Shown here in pieces: positions 25,753 to 35,614 of a stretch of 64,000 bases of DNA. Numbering within the stretch: position 1 is the first letter of the stretch; the number at the start of each line of letters is the position of its first letter. The stretch is from Algibacter sp045066735 (GTDB taxonomy: Bacteria; Bacteroidota; Bacteroidia; Flavobacteriales; Flavobacteriaceae): positions 139,909 to 203,908 of the forward strand of contig NZ_JBISHH010000004.1 of NCBI RefSeq assembly GCF_045066735.1. Reading direction: 5' to 3'. The position numbers were made by a program, and so were the translations under genes. The notes beneath the pieces are model-generated. The model was given only the letters and a program-made list of their open reading frames with translations. It was not told the DNA's origin and searched no databases.

Positions 25753-28197
25753 ATGAAAGTTTTAAAATTTGGAGGAACTTCTGTAGGTTCTTCAGAAAAC
25801 ATAAATAGAGTTATTAGTATTTTAGAAAATCACGGCAAAACAGATGCTGTTGTTTGTGTTGTATCTGCTGTTGGCGGTATTACAGATAAATTACTTTTAA
25901 CAGGTAAGCAAGCTCAAAATAAAGACATTAGCTATAAAGACACGCTAAACTTAATTAAAGATATTCATTTTAGTGTCATAAATGAATTGAACTTGGGTAC
26001 CGGTGAAAACATCACAAAAGAGGTTGATAATGAATTTCAAGAATTAGAAGATTTACTAAATGGAATCTATTTGATAAATGAGTTATCCCCAAAAACATCG
26101 GATAAGCTTGTAAGTTTTGGCGAAAAACTTTCTTCTTTTATTATTGCTGAAACCATGAAGAATCGTGGTTTATCAGCCGATAGAAAAAACTCTCAGGAGC
26201 TTGTAGTTACTAACTCCAACTTTACAAAAGCAGAAGTTGATTTTAAAATCACAAATGCTAATATTCAAGATTACTTCAAAACGGCAGTTCAAAATATTAC
26301 TATTTTACCTGGTTTTGTTTCAAAATCAAAATTGGGTGAACAAACTACTCTTGGACGTGGCGGGTCGGATTTCACGGCTGCTATTGTTGCTGCAGCTCTA
26401 AAAGTAGATCAATTAGAAATCTGGACAGACGTTAGTGGTATGTACACCACTAACCCTAGAATGGTGAAGCAGGCTTACCCAATCTCTAAGATTTCATATC
26501 AAGAAGCGATGGAATTATCGCATTTTGGAGCTAAAGTTTTATATCCTCCAACGGTTCAACCTGTGTTAAGTTTAGGTATTCCTATTCATATAAAAAACAC
26601 CATGGAACCAGAAGCTGTTGGTACAGTCATTTCGAATGAAATTGTTGAAGAGTCTACTCCTGTTAAAGGAATTAGTAACATAAGCAATATTGCCTTATTG
26701 ACATTACAAGGTAGCGGTATGGTTGGTATTCCTGGGTTTTCTAAACGTTTATTTGAAACGCTTTCGCAGGAAAAGATTAATGTCATAATGACCACTCAAG
26801 CGTCATCAGAGCATTCTATTTGTTTAGGTATAGACGAAAAAGAAGCAGATAGCGCTAAAATAGCTATTGATGCTGCTTTTGAAAATGAAATTGCATTAGA
26901 AAAAATAGATCCAATTATTGTTGAAACCGGTCTTTCAATCATTGCACTTGTTGGTGATAAAATGAAAAACCATCAAGGTATCAGCGGTAAAATGTTTAGT
27001 ACTTTAGGAAAAAACAACATTAATATTCGTGCTATCGCTCAAGGGGCCTCAGAAAAAAATATATCTGCTGTAATTACGGAAAGTGATGTAAATAAGGCTT
27101 TAAACACGCTGCACGAGCAGTTTTTTGAATCTAAAACAAAACAATTAAATGTATTTATCACTGGTGTTGGAAATGTTGGTGAGCGTTTAGTTGAGCAAAT
27201 AAAACAACAAAAGAAATACTTAAAAGAAAACCTTAAAATTAACCTTCGTATTGCTGGATTATCAAATTCTAGAAAGATGATTTTTAATGAAGAAGGTATC
27301 AATTTAAAAAACTGGAAAGAGCAACTAGAAGATGGCGAACAAGCTACTCTGCAAGGTTTCTTTGAAAACACTAAAGCATTAAATTTACGTAATAGCATAT
27401 TTGTTGATGTTACAGCAAATGCAGATGTTGCAAATCTTTATGCTAATTATTTACGCCAAAGTATTGGTGTAGTAGCGTGTAACAAAATTGCATGTTCTAG
27501 TGATTTTAAAAATTATAAATTACTTAAAGAATTATCTTTAAAATACAACGCGCCTTATTTATTTGAAACTAACGTTGGTGCAGGTTTGCCAATTATTGAT
27601 ACCTTAAATAATTTAATCGCTTCTGGCGATAAAGTAAATTCAATTCAGGCGGTATTATCAGGAAGTTTAAACTTTGTGTTTAACAACTTTACAGATAAAA
27701 CTAAGTTTTACGATGTTGTAAAGCAAGCTGGAGCTGAAGGTTATACTGAACCAGATCCAAGAATTGATTTAAGTGGTGTAGATGTTGCTAGAAAAATTTT
27801 AATTCTTGCTAGAGAAAGTGGCGTTGAAATGAATTTAGAAGATATAGAAAACACATCGTTCTTATCGGAAGCTGGATTGAAAAGTGATTCTGTAGACGAT
27901 TTTTATCAGACTTTAATTGCAGACGAGGCGCATTACCAAAAGTTATATGCTTCCGCGAAAGCGAATAATTGCCAATTAAAATATGTAGCACAATTTAACG
28001 ACGGTAAAGCAAGTGTTGGTCTTCAAGAAATTCCTGAAGGACACCCATTTTATAATTTAGAAGGTAGCGACAATATCGTTATGTTTTACACACAACGTTA
28101 CCCAAAACAACCTATGATTATTAAAGGTGCTGGAGCTGGTGCAGATGTTACTGCTTCTGGTTTATTTGCCGATATTATTAGAATAGGAAACGATTAA
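25753..28197 (+). CDS. thrA: Bifunctional aspartate kinase/homoserine dehydrogenase
   Basis: The 814-residue protein joins the first and third steps of threonine synthesis. The kinase domain (about 1-285) begins VLKFGGTSVGS and has LGRGGSDFTAAI. Two ACT-type regulatory repeats follow (about 305-455; GSGMVGIPGFSKRLFETL, IAQGASEKNISAVI). The dehydrogenase domain (about 465-814) starts VFITGVGNVGERLVEQI and has FETNVGAGLPIIDTL and EPDPRIDLSGVDVARK. The layout equals E. coli ThrA, where threonine inhibits through the ACT domains. It is the first structural gene of thrABC, downstream of the attenuator. Confidence 0.95.
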   Translation: MKVLKFGGTSVGSSENINRVISILENHGKTDAVVCVVSAVGGITDKLLLTGKQAQNKDISYKDTLNLIKDIHFSVINELNLGTGENITKEVDNEFQELEDLLNGIYLINELSPKTSDKLVSFGEKLSSFIIAETMKNRGLSADRKNSQELVVTNSNFTKAEVDFKITNANIQDYFKTAVQNITILPGFVSKSKLGEQTTLGRGGSDFTAAIVAAALKVDQLEIWTDVSGMYTTNPRMVKQAYPISKISYQEAMELSHFGAKVLYPPTVQPVLSLGIPIHIKNTMEPEAVGTVISNEIVEESTPVKGISNISNIALLTLQGSGMVGIPGFSKRLFETLSQEKINVIMTTQASSEHSICLGIDEKEADSAKIAIDAAFENEIALEKIDPIIVETGLSIIALVGDKMKNHQGISGKMFSTLGKNNINIRAIAQGASEKNISAVITESDVNKALNTLHEQFFESKTKQLNVFITGVGNVGERLVEQIKQQKKYLKENLKINLRIAGLSNSRKMIFNEEGINLKNWKEQLEDGEQATLQGFFENTKALNLRNSIFVDVTANADVANLYANYLRQSIGVVACNKIACSSDFKNYKLLKELSLKYNAPYLFETNVGAGLPIIDTLNNLIASGDKVNSIQAVLSGSLNFVFNNFTDKTKFYDVVKQAGAEGYTEPDPRIDLSGVDVARKILILARESGVEMNLEDIENTSFLSEAGLKSDSVDDFYQTLIADEAHYQKLYASAKANNCQLKYVAQFNDGKASVGLQEIPEGHPFYNLEGSDNIVMFYTQRYPKQPMIIKGAGAGADVTASGLFADIIRIGND

Positions 28198-28222
28198 ATA
28201 AGCAAATAATTGCTTGATGAGA

Positions 28223-28240
28223 TTTCCACCTTCGTGGAAA
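28223..28240 (+). promoter_or_regulatory. Intercistronic hairpin between thrA and thrB
   Basis: TTTCCAC-CTTC-GTGGAAA is a perfect 7-bp stem with a tetraloop in the 62-bp thrA-thrB gap. No T run follows, so it is more likely an RNA-stability or processing element than a terminator. Confidence 0.5.
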
Positions 28241-28259
28241 TAACAAAAGAACTTTTGGA

Positions 28260-29180
28260 ATGAACGAAATAAAAATATTTTCACCGGCAACCGTTGCCAA
28301 CGTATCATGCGGATTCGATGTTTTAGGATTCTGTTTAGATAGTGTTGGCGACGATATGGTGATTAGAAAAACCGATAAAAAAGGAATTTTTATAACTAAA
28401 ATTGTTGGTTTCGATTTGCCTTATGAAACTGAGTTAAACGTTGCTGGCGTTTCGGCTTTAGCCATGTACAACGCGATTGATGTCGATTTTGGTTTTGAAA
28501 TTGAAATATATAAAAACATAAAACCTGGTAGTGGTATTGGGAGCAGTGCTGCAAGTGCCGTTGGCAGTGTTTTTGGAATGAACGAACTCTTAGGGCGTCC
28601 GTTTAATAAAACAGAACTAACAGCTTTTGCTATTAAAGGTGAAGCCATTGCAAGCAAATGCGAACATGCTGATAACCTCGCTCCTGCCCTTTTTGGTGGT
28701 TTTACTTTAGTGAAGAGTATTAATCCTGTTCAAATATTAGAAATTCCATCACCAACGGATTTGTACGCCACCATTATACATCCTCAGATAGAAATTAAAA
28801 CATCAGAGTCTCGTGCCGTACTTCCAAAAGAAGTGGCACTTAACGATGCTATAACCCAATGGGCTAATGTGGGCAGCTTAGTACATGCCTTGCATACTAG
28901 TGATTATAATTTACTTAAAGACTCACTGCACGACGTTATTGTAGAGCCGCATAGAAGTAAGTTAATCCCCAATTATAATGATGTGAAAAAGGCATCATTA
29001 CAGGCTGGCGCATTAGGTTGTGGTATATCGGGTTCTGGACCTTCAATATTTTCATTGAGCAAAGGTCTGAAAACAGCAAACAACATAAAAGAAGCTATTA
29101 ATAGCGTTTATGCAAACACAGGAATTGAATTTGATATTCACGTTTCTAAAATTAATACAGAAGGCGTTAAAATAGTTTAA
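28260..29180 (+). CDS. thrB: Homoserine kinase
   Basis: The 306-residue GHMP-family kinase phosphorylates homoserine with ATP in threonine synthesis. It has the N-terminal FSPATVANVSCGFDVLGF, the ATP-binding loop IKPGSGIGSSAASAVGSVFG and the C-terminal GALGCGISGSGPSIFSL. Length and motifs match ThrB. It sits between thrA and thrC, 62 bp after thrA, with a hairpin in the gap. Nothing unusual in the protein. Confidence 0.95.
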   Translation: MNEIKIFSPATVANVSCGFDVLGFCLDSVGDDMVIRKTDKKGIFITKIVGFDLPYETELNVAGVSALAMYNAIDVDFGFEIEIYKNIKPGSGIGSSAASAVGSVFGMNELLGRPFNKTELTAFAIKGEAIASKCEHADNLAPALFGGFTLVKSINPVQILEIPSPTDLYATIIHPQIEIKTSESRAVLPKEVALNDAITQWANVGSLVHALHTSDYNLLKDSLHDVIVEPHRSKLIPNYNDVKKASLQAGALGCGISGSGPSIFSLSKGLKTANNIKEAINSVYANTGIEFDIHVSKINTEGVKIV

Positions 29181-29193
29181 GTTTGATTAATCT

Positions 29194-29267
29194 CGTCTTT
29201 TAGACGCTAATGAAAATCACACTTAAGAATTATAAATTAATAATAAATAGTTTCCTGCTTAGGCAGG
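29194..29267 (+). promoter_or_regulatory. Two small hairpins between thrB and thrC
   Basis: CGTCT-TTT-AGACG (29194-29206) and CCTGC-TTAG-GCAGG (29254-29267) lie in the 99-bp gap; the second ends 12 bases before the thrC ATG. Neither has a T run of terminator type. They may affect mRNA decay or thrC translation. Confidence 0.4.
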
Positions 29268-29279
29268 TTTTCATAAATT

Positions 29280-30572
29280 ATGAACTACTACTCATTAAAC
29301 AAAGAAGCAGCAAACACATCGTTCAAAGATGCGGTTATAAAGGGATTAGCGCCAGATAAAGGTTTGTACTTCCCTGAAAGTATTACACCTTTACCAAAGT
29401 CATTTTTCGATAATATTGATAACCTATCTCATACTGAGATTGCTTTTGAAGCTATTAAACAATTTGTTTCACCAGAAATACCTGAAAATGTTTTAAAAAC
29501 TATAGTTGAAGAAACATTATCTTTCGATTTCCCTGTTGTAAAGCTTAATGACAATATTTCTACTTTAGAGTTATTCCATGGGCCAACTATGGCTTTTAAA
29601 GATGTTGGTGCTAGATTTATGGCGCGTTGTTTAGGTTATTTTAACAAAGATAATACCAACGAGGTTACTGTTTTAGTTGCCACTTCTGGAGATACTGGTG
29701 GCGCTGTTGCTAATGGTTTTTTAGGCGTTAAAGGCGTAAATGTGGTAATACTTTATCCTAGTGGAAAAGTGAGTGATATTCAAGAGATGCAACTTACAAC
29801 TTTAGGGCAAAACATAAAAGCATTAGAAGTAGATGGTACTTTTGATGATTGCCAAGCTATGGTAAAAACAGCTTTCTTAGACGAAACCTTAACAAGTAAA
29901 ATGCAGCTAACATCGGCCAACTCTATTAATGTGGCACGGTGGTTACCACAACTTTTCTATTTTATGTTTGCTTACAAGCAGTTGCATAATACTCATGATA
30001 ACATTGTGTTCTCTGTGCCAAGTGGAAATTTTGGTAATGTTTGTGCCGGAATGATGGCTCAACAATTAGGCTTACCGATTAAGCATTTTATTGCTTCTAA
30101 TAACGAAAACAACGTGGTAACACGTTATTTAGATTCTGAAAAGTACGAGCCAAAACCATCTGTGCAAACTATTAGTAATGCTATGGATGTTGGTGCTCCA
30201 AGCAATTTTATTCGTATTCAAGAAATTTATAAAAACAACTTTAGTGCTTTAAAAGAAAACATCTCTTCTTATAGTTTTTCAGACGATGAAACTCGAGAAG
30301 CGATGTTAGAAATTTTCAATAAATACAATTATGTTGCAGATCCGCATGGAGCTGTTGGTTATTTAGGTTCTAAAAACTACTTAAAAGATACCCCTAACGC
30401 ACATTGCGTATTTTTAGAAACTGCTCACCCAACAAAATTCTTAGATGTTGTAGAAGAAGTTATAAAAGAAAAACAACCACTTCCTGAGCAAATACAATCG
30501 GTTATGGGAGGTGAAAAAGTTGCCATTTCTATTGCAACTTATAACGATTTAAAAGATTTCTTATTAAGCTAA
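29280..30572 (+). CDS. thrC: Threonine synthase
   Basis: The 430-residue PLP enzyme converts O-phosphohomoserine to threonine. It begins MNYYSLNKEAANTSFKDAV; the PLP lysine is in HGPTMAFKDVGARFMAR; the phosphate-binding loop is VATSGDTGGAVANGF; a further block is VFSVPSGNFGNVCAGMMA. The length matches the E. coli ThrC class. It is the last gene of thrABC and ends at a strong terminator. Confidence 0.95.
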   Translation: MNYYSLNKEAANTSFKDAVIKGLAPDKGLYFPESITPLPKSFFDNIDNLSHTEIAFEAIKQFVSPEIPENVLKTIVEETLSFDFPVVKLNDNISTLELFHGPTMAFKDVGARFMARCLGYFNKDNTNEVTVLVATSGDTGGAVANGFLGVKGVNVVILYPSGKVSDIQEMQLTTLGQNIKALEVDGTFDDCQAMVKTAFLDETLTSKMQLTSANSINVARWLPQLFYFMFAYKQLHNTHDNIVFSVPSGNFGNVCAGMMAQQLGLPIKHFIASNNENNVVTRYLDSEKYEPKPSVQTISNAMDVGAPSNFIRIQEIYKNNFSALKENISSYSFSDDETREAMLEIFNKYNYVADPHGAVGYLGSKNYLKDTPNAHCVFLETAHPTKFLDVVEEVIKEKQPLPEQIQSVMGGEKVAISIATYNDLKDFLLS

Positions 30573-30590
30573 AGCTTAAAAAATCAACCT

Positions 30591-30650
30591 AAAAAACGGT
30601 TTTACAAACATAAACACTCTAGCGTGTTTAGTTGTAAAACCGTTTTTGTT
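30591..30650 (+). terminator. Terminator of the thr operon
   Basis: AAAAAACGGTTTTACAA pairs with TTGTAAAACCGTTTTTG; an inner AAACAC/GTGTTT stem extends it. A T-rich run follows. It may also serve the converging kinase gene at 30691. Confidence 0.85.
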
Positions 30651-30690
30651 TTATATATGAAGGCCTTATATAGAAGGTGTACTTATTATA

Positions 30691-32427
30691 CTAAGTCGTT
30701 AACACTTTATCATACTTTTTCAAAATCGAAAAAACATCTTCTTTGCTAAAAGGTTTAGATAATATATCATCGAAACCTAAAGTATCCAATTTATCAATAA
30801 TTTCAGTACTTGGTATATTCGCGGTAAAGGCAATAACGATTACATCTGGTCTATATTTTTTAATATGACCAATAGCTTTAAAACCATTCATTTTAGGCAT
30901 TTCTAAATCTAAAAGCACAATATCTATATCTTTGTGTAATTTTATTTGGTCAATAGCCTCAAGACCGTTTGTTCCTTTATATATTTTTGGAACGTGCTTT
31001 TCTAATAGTTTTTTAGCATACATCATGCTAACCATATTATCTTCTACTAATAATAAGGTTGAATTCAATGAAAAATCATCATTAAAAGTTTCTTTGTTTA
31101 TCAATTTCTTGGGAGTTAATTCAACGCGTTCTAAAGTTAAAGGGAATTGAAATCGCGTACCTTTGTTTAATCTACTTTCTATTTTTATCTCAGAGTTCAT
31201 GGCTATTATAATTGATTGAGAAATAGCCAAACCTAAACCTGTGCCACCGTATACTGGATTTTTTTCATTTTTAATTTGATGAAAACTCTCAAACACTTTC
31301 TTTAAGTTTTTAGGAGCTATACCTATTCCGGTATCCTGAACCACAAAATGCACAGATACCATATCATTAGCTAATTCAACAACTTCTGCCGAAAAGGAAA
31401 TTTTACCTTGTTCAGTAAATTTAATAGCATTCGATATCAAATTATGCACAACTTGAGCAAAACGTTTTCCATCTAAATCAACAATAATATCTTTTAATTT
31501 ACTATCAATGCAAGAATGGAGTTCTAAGTTTTTTTCTTCGGCTTTATTAATGAAAGGAATTGTAATTTTATTCAAAAAATCATAAAGTTCCTTAGGTTCA
31601 TTAAATAACTCAAAGCGTCCTGATTCAATTTTATGAATATCTAACATATCGTTAACCAATAATAGCATGTTATCATTACAATAGTCTAAAATTTCAAAGT
31701 ACTTCTTGGTCGTGGCCTTGCTGTTTTCATTACCTAAAATTAATTGGGTAACACCATTAATACTATTAATTTGCGTACGTAACTCGTGTCCAAGGTTAGA
31801 TAAAACTCTAGTTCTTCGGTCCTTCTCGTTTTCCGCATCTTCCTTATCACTAAATATTTTTTTTATAAAAGATTTACTTTGACCAAGTGCTTGTAGTGAA
31901 AAAATCATTATGAGTATAAAAGCAACCGATGAATTGATAACAAATTTTAAATGTACTTCGTCTTTCGTTAGATGGGTGTAATAATTTGAGTACAATGGAG
32001 AAACCACAACAGTAATAACCATTAATGAAATGATTACCGCATATAGAATATTAGTATGTTTTTGAAAATATATTTCGTGTCTAATAACGTATGGTAAGCA
32101 AAAAAGCATAACCAATTGAAACCAATAATATCCAGACATTAAACCTTCCAAATAAGACAGACCAACCAAGGCACTTCCTAGTGTAATGTAAACAATATAT
32201 GGTCCAGCTAAATAATTACGGCGTATTACAAAAAAATAGACGCTCACAAAAAAACTTATAAAAGGGAGTATAATTAGAAATGCTGAAGCTGTTAAGTCTT
32301 GATTATAATTAAAAACAGTATAAGCTCCAGTAAATAGTGTAGCAGATAAATAAATACGGATAGCGTGCTTAAAAAAAGTTTTACGCTTTAAATCTTTAAA
32401 ATTAAGAGTCCTTATTGTTGGTTCCAT
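30691..32427 (-). CDS. Membrane hybrid sensor histidine kinase/response regulator
   Basis: I prefer the ATG at 32427 (MEPTIRTLNF); the in-frame ATG at 32475 would add 16 residues of no known character. The 578-residue protein has about six membrane helices (25-185) with no large periplasmic domain. Then come HisKA with the phosphorylated His in LSNLGHELRT (His214), an ATPase domain (NLISNAIKFTEQG, DTGIGIAPKNL, YGGTGLGLAIS), and a C-terminal receiver with phospho-acceptor DIVLLDLEMPKMNG (Asp507). The signal is probably sensed in the membrane. No output DNA-binding partner is adjacent, so a phosphorelay to a remote protein is inferred. Confidence 0.9.
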   Translation of the reverse strand: MEPTIRTLNFKDLKRKTFFKHAIRIYLSATLFTGAYTVFNYNQDLTASAFLIILPFISFFVSVYFFVIRRNYLAGPYIVYITLGSALVGLSYLEGLMSGYYWFQLVMLFCLPYVIRHEIYFQKHTNILYAVIISLMVITVVVSPLYSNYYTHLTKDEVHLKFVINSSVAFILIMIFSLQALGQSKSFIKKIFSDKEDAENEKDRRTRVLSNLGHELRTQINSINGVTQLILGNENSKATTKKYFEILDYCNDNMLLLVNDMLDIHKIESGRFELFNEPKELYDFLNKITIPFINKAEEKNLELHSCIDSKLKDIIVDLDGKRFAQVVHNLISNAIKFTEQGKISFSAEVVELANDMVSVHFVVQDTGIGIAPKNLKKVFESFHQIKNEKNPVYGGTGLGLAISQSIIIAMNSEIKIESRLNKGTRFQFPLTLERVELTPKKLINKETFNDDFSLNSTLLLVEDNMVSMMYAKKLLEKHVPKIYKGTNGLEAIDQIKLHKDIDIVLLDLEMPKMNGFKAIGHIKKYRPDVIVIAFTANIPSTEIIDKLDTLGFDDILSKPFSKEDVFSILKKYDKVLTT

Positions 32428-32627
32428 TTGGAAAGTTCTACAGACAAAAGAAACGCTTTTATCGATTAAAAGCAAGTTTGGTAAATTATTTTTTCAAAAA
32501 AAAACTTCAAAATGCTTTTAATCTATAATCTATTCCTTTCTTTTTGAAATAATTATCAATACGCCCGCTATAAGCTAGTATAAATATATCATAATAATAG
32601 ATTAAAAGTAAATCTATATTTTTTCAA

Positions 32628-32635
32628 TACATTTG
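32628..32635 (+). promoter_or_regulatory. Probable -7 box (TACATTTG) of the gcvT operon
   Basis: TACATTTG fits TAnnTTTG and lies 53 bases before the ATG at 32689. No clear -33 TTG. Confidence 0.4.
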
Positions 32636-32688
32636 CTTTCTGAAATTGAATCACTAATATTTATAAAATAATAAAAATACAAGCTTAG

Positions 32689-33768
32689 ATGAAAAACACA
32701 GCCTTAACGCAAACGCACGAAACTCTAGGAGCTAAAATGGTACCTTTTGCAGGATATAATATGCCTGTTCAATATGAAGGTGTAAATGCTGAACATGAAA
32801 CCGTAAGAACTAGCGTTGGTGTTTTTGATGTTTCTCATATGGGTGAATTTTTAATTGAAGGCTCACACGCACTAAGTTTAATTCAAAAAGTATCTAGTAA
32901 CGATGCTTCAAAATTAACTATTGGAAAAGCACAATACAGTTGTTTACCAAATGATAAAGGCGGTATTGTAGACGATTTAATTATTTATAAAATAAAAGAA
33001 GAAACATATCTTTTAGTAGTTAATGCCAGTAATATTGAAAAAGATTGGAATTGGATTCAGTCTAAAAACGATGTTGGAGCAGAAATGAAGAATTTAAGCG
33101 AAGATTATTCTTTACTCGCCATTCAAGGCCCAAAAGCTATTGAAGCTATGCAATCTATTACAAGTCATGATTTGGCTGCTATTAAATTTTACAACTTTGT
33201 AGTTGGAGATTTTGCAGGTATCGAAAACGTGATTATCTCAGCTACTGGGTATACTGGTAGTGGCGGATTTGAAATTTATTGTAAAAACAGCGAAGTAAAA
33301 CAAGTTTGGGACAACGTTTTTAAAGCTGGGGCAGATTACGGTATTAAGCCAATTGGTTTAGCAGCTCGGGATACACTACGTTTAGAAATGGGATATTGCC
33401 TTTACGGAAATGATATTGATGACACCACCTCTCCTATTGAGGCTGGCTTAGGTTGGATTACAAAATTTAACAAAGACTTTACGAACTCTAAGGCTTTAAA
33501 AGCTGAAAAAGAACGCGGACCAGAAAGAAAATTAATTGCTTTTGAATTAGATGAGCGTGGTATTCCGCGCCATGATTATGATATTGTTGATGGTAATGGT
33601 AATAAAATTGGTGTTGTAACTTCTGGAACTATGTCTCCTAGCTTAGGTAAAGGTATTGGTTTAGGTTATGTACCCACCGTTTTTGCAGATGTAAACAGTA
33701 AAATAAATATTCAAATCAGAAAAAAAGCGGTACCAGCAACAGTGGTTAAATTACCGTTTTACAAATAA
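32689..33768 (+). CDS. gcvT: Aminomethyltransferase (glycine cleavage T protein)
   Basis: The 359-residue T protein of the glycine cleavage system passes the aminomethyl carbon to tetrahydrofolate. It begins with TALTQTHETLGAKMVPFAGY, has GVFDVSHMGEF, the substrate-site ISATGYTGSGGFEIY and the late IGVVTSGTMSPSLGKGIGLGY. Full length for the family. gcvH and gcvP are not adjacent, as is usual in Flavobacteriia. It leads a probable operon; the glutaminase starts 3 bp after its stop. Confidence 0.95.
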   Translation: MKNTALTQTHETLGAKMVPFAGYNMPVQYEGVNAEHETVRTSVGVFDVSHMGEFLIEGSHALSLIQKVSSNDASKLTIGKAQYSCLPNDKGGIVDDLIIYKIKEETYLLVVNASNIEKDWNWIQSKNDVGAEMKNLSEDYSLLAIQGPKAIEAMQSITSHDLAAIKFYNFVVGDFAGIENVIISATGYTGSGGFEIYCKNSEVKQVWDNVFKAGADYGIKPIGLAARDTLRLEMGYCLYGNDIDDTTSPIEAGLGWITKFNKDFTNSKALKAEKERGPERKLIAFELDERGIPRHDYDIVDGNGNKIGVVTSGTMSPSLGKGIGLGYVPTVFADVNSKINIQIRKKAVPATVVKLPFYK

Positions 33769-33771
33769 CTT

Positions 33772-34686
33772 ATGCTAGATTTTCAAGCAATTTTAGATGG
33801 TATTGAAATCAATGCCGTGCAAGCATCCGACAAAGGTAACGTAGCTACTTATATTCCAGAGTTGGCACACATTAGTAAGGAAAACTTCGGGATTCATCTA
33901 AGAACTTCCGACGGAAAAACTTATGGTGCAGGGGATTTTAATAAACCATTTTCTATACAAAGTATTTCTAAAGTTTTAGCACTTTCTAAAGCGATGTCTT
34001 TAATAGGTGAAAATATTTGGAAACGTATAGATGTGGAACCTTCTGGTCACCCATTTAATCAATTAGCCTTACTCGAAATTGAAAACGGTATTCCTCGAAA
34101 CCCTTTTATCAATTCTGGAGCTATTGTAATTGCAGATATTCTACTTTCAAATTTAGAAAACCCAAAAGACGATTTTTTAAATTACGTACGCGATTTAACT
34201 AACGATCAAACAATAGAATACAACCAAGCCGTTGCAGATTCTGAAAAACGAACAGGTTTTAAAAATTATGCAGCAGCCAATCTTCTAAAATCATTTAAAA
34301 ATTTAGACAATTCGGTAAACGATGTTTTAGATTTCTATTTTCAACAATGTTCATTAGAGATGACGTGTAGCCAACTTACCAAAACATTTTCATTTTTAGC
34401 AAACAAAGGTATATGTATGATGGATAAGGTACGCCTTACCAAAACTCAAGCAAAACGTATAAATGCTATAATGCTCACTTGTGGATTTTACGATGAGGCC
34501 GGAGAGTTCGCTTTTGAGGTGGGCTTACCCGGAAAATCTGGTGTCGGTGGTGGTATTGTAGCGCTGCTACCCGATAATTTTACCATTGCAACATGGTCGC
34601 CAGGATTAAATAAAAAAGGAAATTCTAAACTTGGGATGTTGGCTTTAGAAGCTTTTACGACTAAAACAAAGTTATCCATTTTCTAA
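33772..34686 (+). CDS. glsA: Glutaminase
   Basis: The 304-residue serine-dependent glutaminase releases ammonia from glutamine. The serine-beta-lactamase-like motif is FSIQSISKVLAL (nucleophile Ser and Lys, SxxK). Other family blocks are EPSGHPFNQLALLE, RNPFINSGAI and GLPGKSGVGGGIVALLP. Length is typical. It starts 3 bp after gcvT and is likely co-transcribed with it. Nothing unusual. Confidence 0.94.
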   Translation: MLDFQAILDGIEINAVQASDKGNVATYIPELAHISKENFGIHLRTSDGKTYGAGDFNKPFSIQSISKVLALSKAMSLIGENIWKRIDVEPSGHPFNQLALLEIENGIPRNPFINSGAIVIADILLSNLENPKDDFLNYVRDLTNDQTIEYNQAVADSEKRTGFKNYAAANLLKSFKNLDNSVNDVLDFYFQQCSLEMTCSQLTKTFSFLANKGICMMDKVRLTKTQAKRINAIMLTCGFYDEAGEFAFEVGLPGKSGVGGGIVALLPDNFTIATWSPGLNKKGNSKLGMLALEAFTTKTKLSIF

Positions 34687-34726
34687 GTAATTTCTAACTT
34701 ACTAAATGGCTTAATAGGTTTAATGT

Positions 34727-35560
34727 ATGATAAAGCGCGAAAGTAAACATAGAATTCTAATTTTAGGGGTAAGTGGCTTTTTAGGAAGTGCCATTTACAA
34801 AGAACTTTTTCCTTATTTTAGAACTTTTGGCACTTATAATACATCGAACAAAACCTTAGAAAAAAATCATCAATTTTTTCATTATAACTTTGAAGAAGAT
34901 GATATCTACGAAATTCTAGACATTGTTAAACCAACTATAATTATTTCGGCTCTTCGCGGCGATTTTTCTAAACAAGTGATGTTGCACAGGCACTTAGCCG
35001 AATATCTATTGATAACTAAAATAAAACTTATATTTTTATCATCAGCAAACGTATTCGATGCCTATAGCAAATATCCAAGTTACGAGCAAGATAAAACGCT
35101 TAGCAACAGTATTTTCGGGCATTTTAAAATTAAAATTGAAAACATGCTGCTCCGGCTACCTAAAAAACAGATAGCTATTATTAGGCTTCCTATGGTTTTT
35201 GGTGCGCATTCCCCACGAATAGCAGAGATTCTTCAATTTATAGGTTTAAATGAGCCTATTGAAGTGTTTCCTAATTTAGTGATGAATGTCACTTCAGATA
35301 ACAAGTTAACGCAGCAAATTCATTACATCATCAACCGAAATAAATCGGGTATTTTCCATTTGGGAAGTAATGATTTAGTGCATCACGACGATTTTATAAA
35401 AGAAATTATAGAAACCCTTCACCTAGAACATAAAGTAAAATACAAGCAAGTTTTTACAACCAATGATGAGCGCTATTTAGCTGTTTTATCAAAATTCAAC
35501 AAGTTACCAAAACACTTACAATTGGTGAGTCAGGATATTTTATCAGAATTAAAAAAATGA
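34727..35560 (+). CDS. RmlD-like NAD(P)-binding epimerase/reductase
   Basis: The 277-residue extended short-chain dehydrogenase has the Rossmann start RILILGVSGFLGSAIYKEL, then IISALRG, LIFLSSANVFDAY and IIRLPMVFGAHSPR. It resembles the RmlD sugar-nucleotide reductase group, but the usual YxxxK is replaced by KYPSYEQDKTLSNSIFGHFK, where only FGHFK-type spacing remains. Activity on a nucleotide sugar is therefore uncertain. It follows glsA by 40 bp and may be part of the gcvT operon. Confidence 0.75.
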   Translation: MIKRESKHRILILGVSGFLGSAIYKELFPYFRTFGTYNTSNKTLEKNHQFFHYNFEEDDIYEILDIVKPTIIISALRGDFSKQVMLHRHLAEYLLITKIKLIFLSSANVFDAYSKYPSYEQDKTLSNSIFGHFKIKIENMLLRLPKKQIAIIRLPMVFGAHSPRIAEILQFIGLNEPIEVFPNLVMNVTSDNKLTQQIHYIINRNKSGIFHLGSNDLVHHDDFIKEIIETLHLEHKVKYKQVFTTNDERYLAVLSKFNKLPKHLQLVSQDILSELKK

Positions 35561-35614
35561 GACTAATTTCCATAAATAAATCACTAATTTAGTGTCTTCA
35601 AAAACATATAAATA

